Positions 1 through 5,360 of a stretch of 6,515 nt of DNA are shown one piece after another. The first letter of the stretch is position 1. Every line of letters starts with the position of its first letter. The translations under genes were made by a program, and so were the position numbers. The DNA lies in assembly GCA_937875035.1 (NCBI GenBank), contig CALNCF010000434.1, positions 1 to 6,515 on the forward strand, read 5' to 3'. The stretch comes from an uncultured Sphingobacteriaceae bacterium. GTDB taxonomy: Bacteria > Bacteroidota > Bacteroidia > Sphingobacteriales > Sphingobacteriaceae. Below the pieces are notes generated by a model that worked only from the letters and a program-made list of their open reading frames with translations, was not told where the DNA came from and did not search any database.

Positions 1-133
1 CAATATAGATGTCAAATACAGTTTTAAATCTTGGCCTGGTCTATTCCACTATACGGTATTTGCAAATGCAATACAGCGAACAGGTTGCAAAACATCTATC
101 TCCACAACAGGACAATTATTACTTAATCTTTAA
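1..133 (+). CDS. C-terminal tail of an unrecognised upstream gene (partial)
   Basis: Frame 2 is open from the left edge to a TAA at 131-133 and gives about 43 residues, ending in ...STTGQLLLNL. I do not recognise the family from this tail. I prefer this frame over the ATG-initiated frame starting at 9, because that one runs deep into the swivelling-domain gene in another frame, whereas this one stops 11 nt before that gene's ATG, the tight spacing expected in an operon. The residue mix (YSFKSWPGLFHYTVF) looks like ordinary folded protein. If real, it is the fourth partner of the phosphotransfer genes downstream and might carry the missing acceptor or substrate domain; that is only inference. 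The evidence is an open frame and its context. Confidence 0.5.
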   Translation, partial: NIDVKYSFKSWPGLFHYTVFANAIQRTGCKTSISTTGQLLLNL

Positions 134-144
134 ATCAAATAGGT

Positions 145-480
145 ATGCAAACACAGTTTACTTTATCGGGACGAGTGGCAAGCATTGGCGAGGGATTCGT
201 CAAGGGAATTGCCCGAATTATCAACAATGAAGCTGAATTGGATAAAATCCAAGCAGGTGACATTATGGTAGCACCGCAGACCGACATCAATTTCGTTCCT
301 GCGTTGGAACTTTGTGTTGGACTTGTAACGGAACAAGGTGGCAGGTTTTGTCACGCTGCAATTTACAGCCGTGAAAACGATTTGCCTTGTATCACGGACG
401 TAGAGGATGCACTCAAAATAATTCCTAACGGAGCAGAAATTACTTTGGACACTAATAGCAACACCATTTCATTGGCTTAA
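145..480 (+). CDS. Stand-alone PEP-utilising enzyme mobile (phosphohistidine swivelling) domain protein
   Basis: A 111-residue protein that consists only of the swivelling phosphohistidine domain found in PEP synthase, pyruvate phosphate dikinase, PTS enzyme I and rifampin phosphotransferase. The family signature is clear: residues 65-78 read GGRFCHAAIYSREN, so His70 is the predicted phospho-carrier. It is followed by a LPCI segment (80-83) matching the usual 'GIPAV', and by the terminal beta-strand pattern NGAEITLD (95-102). The residue before the His is Cys rather than the usual Ser/Thr. The preceding VPALELCVGLVTEQ matches the strand and helix that lead into the motif. In the family the His shuttles phosphate between an ATP-grasp domain and a second substrate; here the ATP-grasp partner is the next gene (541-1497). 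The ATG at 145 follows a weak AGG at 141-143 and is the only start that gives a complete domain. It probably acts in the cytoplasm. Substrate unknown. Confidence 0.85.
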   Translation: MQTQFTLSGRVASIGEGFVKGIARIINNEAELDKIQAGDIMVAPQTDINFVPALELCVGLVTEQGGRFCHAAIYSRENDLPCITDVEDALKIIPNGAEITLDTNSNTISLA

Positions 481-520
481 AAATTGGTGAGGTGGACAGT
501 AGCCACCTCACCAATTTTTA
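478..520 (+). terminator. Perfect 18-bp stem-loop between the swivelling-domain and ATP-grasp genes (terminator/attenuator-like)
   Basis: The left arm 478-495 (including the TAA stop of the upstream gene) and the right arm 503-520 are perfectly complementary over 18 bp around a 7-nt loop (496-502, ACAGTAG). The core GGTGAGGTGG/CCACCTCACC is G/C-rich. The base is A/T-only, with A residues on the left and a T5 run at 515-519, so on both strands it has the shape of an intrinsic terminator. It lies inside what otherwise looks like an operon, 20 nt before the next ATG, so it may cause partial termination or set expression ratios. This is seen directly in sequence; the function is inferred. Confidence 0.75.
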
Positions 521-540
521 AAATTATAAATCGAATAAGT

Positions 541-1497
541 ATGTACACTAAAAGATTAAACAACGGCAAAGATCTATCGGATATGGGCAACAAATGCGGC
601 AACTTGGCACTACTCACCGAATACGGTTTTAATGTGCCTAAAGCCTATGGAGTAACCTTTAATTCTTTCGAGCAATTTATCAAGCCGCTTGTATCGGAAA
701 TTGACGAAATTATCCAAACGAACGATTACAAAACCGCATCGGAAAAAATCCGCCAGCTTATCATCAACACATCTGTTCCCACCGAAGTAAGAACGAGCAT
801 TGAAAAATCTGTTTCGGACTTTTCACCTGACACCAAATTTGCGGTACGTTCATCAGGCACAGCTCTAAAAAATGGCGAAGCCATAGTAGAAGATTCGGTT
901 AAAAAAAGTTTAGCGGGGCAATACGAAAGTTTTCTGAATGTTCCGCCAATCGAGGTGATAAATGCGGTAAAACTTTGTTGGGCATCGCTTTTCAACGAAA
1001 GAAGCCTGCATGTTTTTGAAGCGAAAACTAACGGCTCATTTTTAGAAAGTAAAATGTCTGTCGTTGTTCAACAAATGGTTTTGGCTGATGTGTCAGTCGT
1101 GATGATGACACACGACCCGCTTGAAAAAAATCCTTTGTTGGCAATGGAAGCTACCTACGGTGCTTGCGAAGCGATAGTGTCAGGCAAAGTAACGGGAGAC
1201 CTAATAACCATTGACCGCAATTCAATGGTGGTTTACAATAGAGAACTTGGTAGCAAGCGGAATAAAGTTATTTATGATATTTTCAACGGAAAAAATCGTG
1301 GCACTTACAATCTTGAACCCACTACGGACGATATGCGAAAAAAATTTTCGGTTGATAACAAAACAGCTTTGCGTATTGCAAAGGTTGGATTAAAAATTGA
1401 GGAAAAGTTCGGACATCCGCAGGACATTGAACTTGTTATGACAGACCAAGAAATTTTTATCGTACAAACAAGAAGCATCACAACAAACAACGATTAA
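541..1497 (+). CDS. PEP/pyruvate-binding (PPDK N-terminal, ATP-grasp) domain protein
   Basis: A 318-residue protein covering the ATP-grasp nucleotide-binding module of PEP synthase, pyruvate phosphate dikinase and rifampin phosphotransferase, with nothing else attached. Landmarks in order: GNKCGNLALLTEYGFNVP (16-33; K18 matches the ATP-binding Lys), FAVRSSGT (100-107; R103), EDSVKKSLAGQYESFLNV (117-134), CWASLF (146-151), VVVQQMV (174-180), MTHDP (189-193), YGACEAIVSGKVTGD (206-220), and the closing PQDIEL...IVQTRSIT (293-314; E297, Q309, R311). The expected ATP-site residues are therefore present. The Gly of the usual 'SGVMFT' is Val (V186). The family phosphorylates a His on a swivelling domain from ATP, here most likely the product of 145-480. 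The frame can be extended upstream to a TTG at 484, but that would place the start inside the hairpin and add residues unlike the family; the ATG at 541 begins just before the domain. No PEP-binding barrel or rifampin-binding domain is present. Confidence 0.88.
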   Translation: MYTKRLNNGKDLSDMGNKCGNLALLTEYGFNVPKAYGVTFNSFEQFIKPLVSEIDEIIQTNDYKTASEKIRQLIINTSVPTEVRTSIEKSVSDFSPDTKFAVRSSGTALKNGEAIVEDSVKKSLAGQYESFLNVPPIEVINAVKLCWASLFNERSLHVFEAKTNGSFLESKMSVVVQQMVLADVSVVMMTHDPLEKNPLLAMEATYGACEAIVSGKVTGDLITIDRNSMVVYNRELGSKRNKVIYDIFNGKNRGTYNLEPTTDDMRKKFSVDNKTALRIAKVGLKIEEKFGHPQDIELVMTDQEIFIVQTRSITTNND

Positions 1498-1510
1498 CAA
1501 TTAAATTAAA

Positions 1511-2080
1511 ATGGCAAAAGCAATCATCATTTGTGATTTCATCAATGAAATCATCAGCAGCGAAGGCTACGCAGCCTTTGCAAAACAAAACAACACACTT
1601 GCAAACACAGCAAGAGCTGTTGAGGAAGCCCGAAAACTTGGTTTCGCAGTAATTTACGTCAAGGTTGGCTTTAGTGCCGACTACAAAGAACACCCAAATA
1701 ACTCTTTGCTTTTCGGAAAGGCAGACCAATTTCAGGCTCTAAGGTTGGACACTTGGGCTACATCTATTGTAGACACCCTGAAAGTTGAGGACAGCGATTT
1801 TATCGTAACCAAACACAGGGTTAGTCCATTCTACGCATCATCGTTAGAAGTAATTTTACGGAACAGCCCAATAACAGACTTGTATATTTGTGGTTGTGCT
1901 ACCGACCTTGTTGTTTCTTCAACAGCAAGAGATGCACACGACAGGGATTTCAATGTGTTTGTATTGGAGGACTGTTGTGCCGCAGGTTCGGCAGAAGACC
2001 ACAAAGCAGGATTGTCGGCTATCAGAAAAATTGCAACCGTCGGTAGTTTAGAATTGTTTAATCAATTAAAAATTAAATAG
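1511..2080 (+). CDS. Isochorismatase-family (cysteine hydrolase-fold) protein, nucleophile position non-canonical
   Basis: A 189-residue protein of the isochorismatase/nicotinamidase fold, full length for the family. The N-terminus AIIICDFINEI (4-14) gives the catalytic-type Asp9 on the first strand. ARKLGFAVIYVKVGF (40-54) is the second strand region. VTKHRVSPFYASSLEVIL (99-116) gives Lys101 and the usual 'KxxxSaFxxtxL' pattern. YICGCATDLVVSSTARDAHD (125-144) is the active-site loop, followed by VFVLEDCCAA (149-158). In typical members this loop reads TDxC with Cys as nucleophile; here it reads T131-D132-L133-V134, so Val sits at the nucleophile position and the nearest Cys is 129. It may act on an amide or ester-like substrate by another route, be a non-acid-base relative like isochorismatase proper, or be a binding protein. 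It starts 13 nt after the ATP-grasp gene with an A/T-rich leader, so co-transcription is likely. The substrate cannot be assigned. Confidence 0.85.
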   Translation: MAKAIIICDFINEIISSEGYAAFAKQNNTLANTARAVEEARKLGFAVIYVKVGFSADYKEHPNNSLLFGKADQFQALRLDTWATSIVDTLKVEDSDFIVTKHRVSPFYASSLEVILRNSPITDLYICGCATDLVVSSTARDAHDRDFNVFVLEDCCAAGSAEDHKAGLSAIRKIATVGSLELFNQLKIK

Positions 2081-2083
2081 AAA

Positions 2084-2276
2084 ATGAAACCAGCATCACT
2101 TAACTATAAAGGAAAAAGGAAAGCATATCATTGTAGTACCAAAAGCGATTATGTGGGAAGCATCACCACATGGAACGCCAATAGGGTCTAATGCCAAGTT
2201 GATAAACGGCAACCCCAAAATTCCGGGCTTGTTTAAGCTTTGGCACAAAATTTCCGCAGCTTGGAAAGCTATCTAA
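2084..2276 (+). pseudogene. Small unrecognised gene, frameshifted by a 7-bp tandem duplication
   Basis: An ATG lies 3 nt after the isochorismatase stop and opens MKPASLNYKGK. In frame this hits a stop after 35 codons, but from about 2122 the +1 frame reads cleanly to a TAA at 2274-2276 with protein-like sequence (HIIVVPKAIMWEASPHGTP, then a basic/aromatic end LFKLWHKISAAWKAI). The switch coincides with two adjacent copies of AAAGGAA (2108-2114 and 2115-2121). Removing one copy restores a single 61-codon frame in which MKPASLNYKGK runs straight into HIIVVPKA. I therefore read this as one small gene interrupted by a recent 7-bp duplication, or by a sequencing error, or as a switchable frame. 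No family recognised and no signal peptide seen; the restored protein is basic. Its position as last gene of the cluster suggests an accessory role. Confidence 0.55.
2108..2121 (+). repeat. Two tandem copies of AAAGGAA
   Basis: Copy one is 2108-2114 and copy two 2115-2121, perfectly identical and adjacent. Seven is not a multiple of three, so gain or loss of one copy shifts the reading frame of the small gene starting at 2084. Confidence 0.85.
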
Positions 2277-2323
2277 ACAATGACCCACGACGACAAGTAA
2301 ATGAAATCTTTTAGGAATGCGCT

Positions 2324-2385
2324 GGCGAAAAACGGCTCTTTTGCTTTCGCCTTATGTATTTGGGGCAAAAGCAAATGTGCCGTTT
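2324..2385. repeat. Competing inverted repeats
   Basis: GGCGAAA (2324-2330) is complementary to TTTCGCC (2345-2351). The overlapping AAACGGC (2330-2336) and CTTTTGC (2338-2344) are complementary to GCCGTTT (2379-2385) and GCAAAAG (2365-2371). The short hairpin and the longer, bulged one share bases and cannot both form fully in one strand. Role unknown. Confidence 0.6.
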
Positions 2386-2583
2386 GTGCGATGTCAATAG
2401 AATTTGAAAATTTTTCATATGATGGTGAAAAAATTAAACATGAAGAGATCGCATTGTCGTGTTGCCTGTTGTCCTGTCAGCCTATTGCCAGTATCTACAT
2501 GTCAAGATGAATGTTGTCTATCTGTCAAAATACTACTGTAGATGTCTGCACTGTTCCTTGCATTTCTGCTAATTCATTTATAT

Positions 2584-2595
2584 ACTTTATAAAGT
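2584..2595. repeat. Perfect 12-bp palindrome ACTTTATAAAGT
   Basis: ACTTTATAAAGT equals its own reverse complement. A near copy lacking one A occurs about 100 bp downstream: TACTTTATAAGTTA at 2683-2696 against TACTTTATAAAGTTA at 2583-2597. The pair could be operator-like sites or chance in A/T-rich DNA. Confidence 0.5.
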
Positions 2596-2632
2596 TACTC
2601 AAATACAACGGATAATATTGTCTTTGAGTAAC
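2594..2632. repeat. Long inverted repeat (10 bp + 4 bp arms, 9-nt centre)
   Basis: GTTACTCAAA (2594-2603) is perfectly complementary to TTTGAGTAAC (2623-2632). After one mismatch (T2604/C2622), ACAA (2605-2608) pairs with TTGT (2618-2621), leaving a 9-nt centre at 2609-2617. The arms are A/T-rich and no T-run follows, so it is not a typical intrinsic terminator. The layout could suit a protein-binding or recombinase core site. Confidence 0.65.
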
Positions 2633-2768
2633 CAAAATCAATAAAATGTTCGGTAAATTTTGAAAAATCCGAGCTGTTAATTTACTTTATAAGTTAACAC
2701 TTAACCTAGGCTTACAAATAAAATTGCTCATTGCCTTTGCGGCATCGACTAAAGCTGCTATTAGTTAA

Positions 2769-2780
2769 AGTGCATGCACT
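2769..2780. repeat. Perfect 12-bp palindrome AGTGCATGCACT
   Basis: The sequence is identical to its reverse complement. It is the first of three consecutive dyads within 52 bp (with 2784-2796 and 2803-2820). Confidence 0.6.
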
Positions 2781-2783
2781 ATG

Positions 2784-2796
2784 TTGTGTTACACAA
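2784..2796. repeat. Dyad TTGTGT-T-ACACAA
   Basis: Six-bp perfect arms surround a single central T. It lies 3 bp after the preceding palindrome. Confidence 0.55.
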
Positions 2797-2802
2797 GTAG
2801 AA

Positions 2803-2820
2803 GATAGTTGACCAACTATC
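2803..2820. repeat. Dyad GATAGTTG-AC-CAACTATC
   Basis: Eight-bp perfect arms surround a 2-bp centre, an 18-bp operator-like site. It is the third and longest of the three neighbouring dyads. No gene lies immediately downstream to be controlled, so an operator role is only a guess. Confidence 0.6.
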
Positions 2821-2934
2821 CTGAATGATATCTTTACGAGTTGGTAAGGTTTACAAAAACCACTACAATGAGCTATTGAAAATCAATTTTAGGGTTCAAA
2901 CTTTATCCTCGCTTTGATTCTTTCTTAAACTAAC

Positions 2935-3003
2935 CAAAAGCCTCAAATCATCCATAAATCGGTTTAAGTTTCCCCCCCCCCCGTGTCGCCCACAAAAGCC
3001 TCA
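2935..3003. repeat. 11-bp direct repeat CAAAAGCCTCA (2935-2945 and 2993-3003)
   Basis: Two identical copies lie 58 bp apart, with the poly-C run between them. The second copy forms most of the left arm of the terminator at 2992-3023, so the right arm (TGAGGCTTTTG, 3012-3022) could pair with either copy. The first copy may be a duplicated fragment from an insertion or rearrangement at this junction. Confidence 0.6.
2972..2982 (+). repeat. Run of 11 C
   Basis: An uninterrupted C11 tract lies in otherwise A/T-rich DNA and outside any gene. Such runs are prone to slippage in cells and to length errors in sequencing. It sits about 10 bp before the strong terminator and close to the change in base composition. 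Confidence 0.8.
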
Positions 3004-3023
3004 CAGAAATGTGAGGCTTTTGT
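2992..3023 (-). terminator. Strong stem-loop terminator downstream of the cation antiporter (probably bidirectional)
   Basis: ACAAAAGCCTCACA (2992-3005) and TGTGAGGCTTTTGT (3010-3023) form a perfect 14-bp stem closed by a GAAA tetraloop (3006-3009). It lies 64 bp past the antiporter stop on the minus strand. The stem carries a T run near its 3' side when read from either strand, and ATTTTAT follows on the plus strand, so it could also end transcripts arriving from the left block. Confidence 0.85.
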
Positions 3024-3037
3024 ATTTTATAACAGAT

Positions 3038-3059
3038 GCCTAAATATTGACGCTTAGGC
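3038..3059 (-). other. Weak stem-loop just after the antiporter stop
   Basis: GCCTAA (3038-3043) pairs with TTAGGC (3054-3059) across a 10-nt loop, in the 63-bp gap between the antiporter stop codon and its terminator. It is short and may be chance. Confidence 0.3.
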
Positions 3060-3086
3060 TCAATAAAGGGATTGCCAACGCATCTA

Positions 3087-5360
3087 TTAAGTCCGCCTGC
3101 TCAGCGCCTGTATCTTCTTCCGGTCGCCCACTAACCATACAATATCATCCCATTCGAATACCGTCGTCGAATCCGGGTTCAGCATGCGTGTATGGCCCCG
3201 TTCGATACCGATCACCAGTCCATGGGTCCGTTCGCGTATGCCCGACTCCCGGATGCTCAGGTCTTTAAGCTGGGTGAATTCATCCACCACGATCTTCTGC
3301 AGGGTAATATCGTTGATCGTGATCCCCTCTTTTTCCACCGGTTCGGTGGTGTCGAATACGGTTTTAAATACCTGCATCTGTTCATCGGTGGCAATAATGC
3401 CTACATGATCAAGCGGGAACAGCTTCTCATCCCGGTTCGGCGCATGGATCAGCCTTTCGCCCCGTTTAATATAAGCGATGTTGATCCCGTATTGCTCCCG
3501 CCAGGCAAGCTCCAGCAGCGTTTTGCCAAGGTATTGAGCTTGCTGGCTCACCACCATGTCGACAATGTGTGCCGACCATGGTACCAGGCTCGATTGCAGC
3601 TCTACATTCTTCTGGAACACATCGGGCGAAACGGAACCTTCTCCGGCAGCAGCTAATTCACGCGCGTTCAGGTTCACGAAGAAACGCCCTTCGATGCGTT
3701 GGTAGAACTGCTGGATCTTTCTCGAGAAGATGTAATATAGTATAATGATGACCGGCACCGCAGCGATGATCGCGATCCGGGCCGACAATAAATTACTCAC
3801 CCAGAACCAGATGATCAGCCCACCAATGATGAGCCGTATGATCTCGAGCACCAGCAGCGGGCCACGGTTATACTTGTTATCGAGCCACAATTCCTTATAA
3901 GCCATCCCATCCGGTTTCTTCAGGATAAAGGCCAGGATGAAAGGTGAGGCGATACCCAGTGAAAGCACCAGGCAGATAAGACCCGCTATGGTAGTATTTT
4001 CTATATAGTTGTTCAGGAACGGCAGCAGGAAGTTCGACGAAATAAGGAACAGGGCAAGGATAATGATCCCGTTCACCAGCGCGATCCTGCCGTACGATTT
4101 CAACGCGACCCGCAGGTTGCTTTCCGCTTGGATCTTCTGCGTGCTGTCTGAATACCGGTTTAGTTTTTCTATCCACGAAGCCGGTAATATTTTCACTAAA
4201 AAATGATACAGCCTGTCCGAACCCTTGATCATATACGGCGTAGTGAACGTAGTGATCGCGGAAGCGCCCACAGCGACCGGGAAGAGGAAATTGCTGATAA
4301 CACCTAAGCTAAGCCCGAGTGTGGCTACGATAAAGGCGAACTCACCGATCTGCGCCATACTCATACCCACCTGCACCGACCGTTTTAACGGTTGTCCCGA
4401 TATCAGGGCGCCAAGGGTGGTGCTGAACAGTTTTCCGAAAAGCGTAAGCAAGGTTACCCAGAGCACCGGCCATTTGTACAGCATAATAGCTTCGGGGTCG
4501 ATAAGCATCCCTACTGATACAAAGAATACCGCACCGAAAAGATCCTTTACCGGTTTGATCAGGTGCTCTACCTTTTCGGCCGAGGTCGTTTCCGCGATGA
4601 TGGAGCCCATAATAAAGGCGCCGAGCTCCGCAGAAAAGCCTACCTGTGTGGCCAGGATCACCATGCCCAGGCAAAGCCCGATCGAAAGGATCAGCAGCGT
4701 TTCTTCATCGAGCAGGTTCTTCGCTTTTTTCAGGAAAGTAGGGAGCAGGAAGATGCCTGTAATAAACCATAAGGCCAGGAAGAAAAGCAGTTTTAAAACG
4801 GTCATCAGCAATTCAAGACCCTCGAACTGCTGGCTTACGGCCATGGTGGATAGCAATACCATCAGCAATATCACTACAATATCTTCCACCACCAGCACAC
4901 CGAATACGATCCGTGCAAACTGCTTGGTCTTTACACCCAGCTCATCAAAGGCCCGGATAATAATGGTTGTGGAAGAGCTGGCGAGCATACCTCCTAAAAA
5001 GATGCTGTCCATATTCGACCAGCCCATCCATTTACCGACGGCATAGCCGCTCACGGTGATGAACAGGATCTCTACAAATGCCGTGATCGAGGCCGAGCCT
5101 CCCACCCGCATCAGTTTCTTGAAGCTGAACTCCAGCCCCAGGCTGAACAGCAGGAAGATCACCCCGATCTCTGCGAGTGTTTTTACGTTCTCATTATCGG
5201 CAACAGTAGGGGTGATGGATAAATGCGGTCCTACGAGAAAGCCCGCGATGATATAACCCAATACCAGGGGCTGCTTGATCCATTTGAATATCAAGGTGGT
5301 AACCGCGCCCGTAAAAAGTATTAATGCAAGATCTTCGATCAGTTTTGGTAAATGCCCCAT
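3087..5360 (-). CDS. CPA2-family (KefB-like) monovalent cation:proton antiporter with two C-terminal TrkA_C domains
   Basis: A 757-residue inner-membrane protein. Residues about 8-380 are the Na+/H+ (K+/H+) exchanger domain with roughly a dozen hydrophobic helices: LGYIIAGFLVGPHL (34-47), EIGVIFLLFSLGLEFS (64-79), VLVVEDIVVILLMVLL (155-170; E159-D160 at the usual 'QD/ED' site), SAELGAFIMGSIIAET (243-258) and MAQIGEFAFIVATLGLSLG (335-353). A second hydrophobic block of about four helices covers 424-545. Two tandem TrkA_C (RCK-C) domains follow, about 595-668 (SQQAQYLGKTLLEL, IKRGERLIHAP) and 686-755 (LSIRESGIRERTHGLVIGIE, DDIVWLVGD), without the NAD-binding TrkA_N domain of KefB/KefC. It probably exchanges K+ or Na+ for H+, with the cytoplasmic domains sensing a ligand. 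The start ATG at 5358-5360 immediately precedes the first helix. It is divergent from the ClC gene. The ion cannot be decided from sequence. Confidence 0.93.
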   Translation of the reverse strand: MGHLPKLIEDLALILFTGAVTTLIFKWIKQPLVLGYIIAGFLVGPHLSITPTVADNENVKTLAEIGVIFLLFSLGLEFSFKKLMRVGGSASITAFVEILFITVSGYAVGKWMGWSNMDSIFLGGMLASSSTTIIIRAFDELGVKTKQFARIVFGVLVVEDIVVILLMVLLSTMAVSQQFEGLELLMTVLKLLFFLALWFITGIFLLPTFLKKAKNLLDEETLLILSIGLCLGMVILATQVGFSAELGAFIMGSIIAETTSAEKVEHLIKPVKDLFGAVFFVSVGMLIDPEAIMLYKWPVLWVTLLTLFGKLFSTTLGALISGQPLKRSVQVGMSMAQIGEFAFIVATLGLSLGVISNFLFPVAVGASAITTFTTPYMIKGSDRLYHFLVKILPASWIEKLNRYSDSTQKIQAESNLRVALKSYGRIALVNGIIILALFLISSNFLLPFLNNYIENTTIAGLICLVLSLGIASPFILAFILKKPDGMAYKELWLDNKYNRGPLLVLEIIRLIIGGLIIWFWVSNLLSARIAIIAAVPVIIILYYIFSRKIQQFYQRIEGRFFVNLNARELAAAGEGSVSPDVFQKNVELQSSLVPWSAHIVDMVVSQQAQYLGKTLLELAWREQYGINIAYIKRGERLIHAPNRDEKLFPLDHVGIIATDEQMQVFKTVFDTTEPVEKEGITINDITLQKIVVDEFTQLKDLSIRESGIRERTHGLVIGIERGHTRMLNPDSTTVFEWDDIVWLVGDRKKIQALSRRT

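Larger units (their letters stand above)
2277..2971. other. About 700 bp without a convincing gene, rich in inverted repeats
   Basis: No frame on either strand gives a protein I can support. The longest candidate is an ATG frame at 2301-2510 (69 codons); it is Cys-rich, overlaps strong inverted repeats and has no recognisable motif. The stretch is A/T-rich and carries a nested pairing region (2324-2385), a hairpin (2594-2632), and several perfect short dyads (2584-2595, 2769-2780, 2784-2796, 2803-2820). No transposase or integrase remnant, tRNA-like fold or CRISPR repeat was seen. It may hold operators, a recombination site or decayed mobile DNA. Confidence 0.6.

Noticed and set aside
9..230. 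ATG-initiated 73-codon frame at the left edge
   Set aside because: It overlaps the swivelling-domain gene in another frame by 86 bp and has no recognisable motif; frame 2 ending at 133 fits the operon spacing better.
484..540. TTG-initiated N-terminal extension of the ATP-grasp gene
   Set aside because: The extra 19 residues are encoded by the hairpin arms and lie before the point where the family domain begins; the ATG at 541 is preferred.
2301..2510. 69-codon ATG frame
   Set aside because: It is Cys-rich with no motif, lies on strong inverted repeats, and has no supporting context; treated as non-coding.
2594..2632. Integron attC site
   Set aside because: The outer ends read GTTACTC...GAGTAAC, the opposite orientation to the attC RYYYAAC...GTTRRRY pattern, and no integrase is present.
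2277..2990. CRISPR array or insertion-sequence remnant
   Set aside because: No regularly spaced repeat of adequate length and no transposase-like frame was found; the repeats are short dyads of different sequence.
4225..5046. 273-codon plus-strand frame opposite the antiporter
   Set aside because: It is antisense to a well-supported gene, with Ser/Thr/Ile/Pro-rich composition typical of a shadow of a membrane protein gene.
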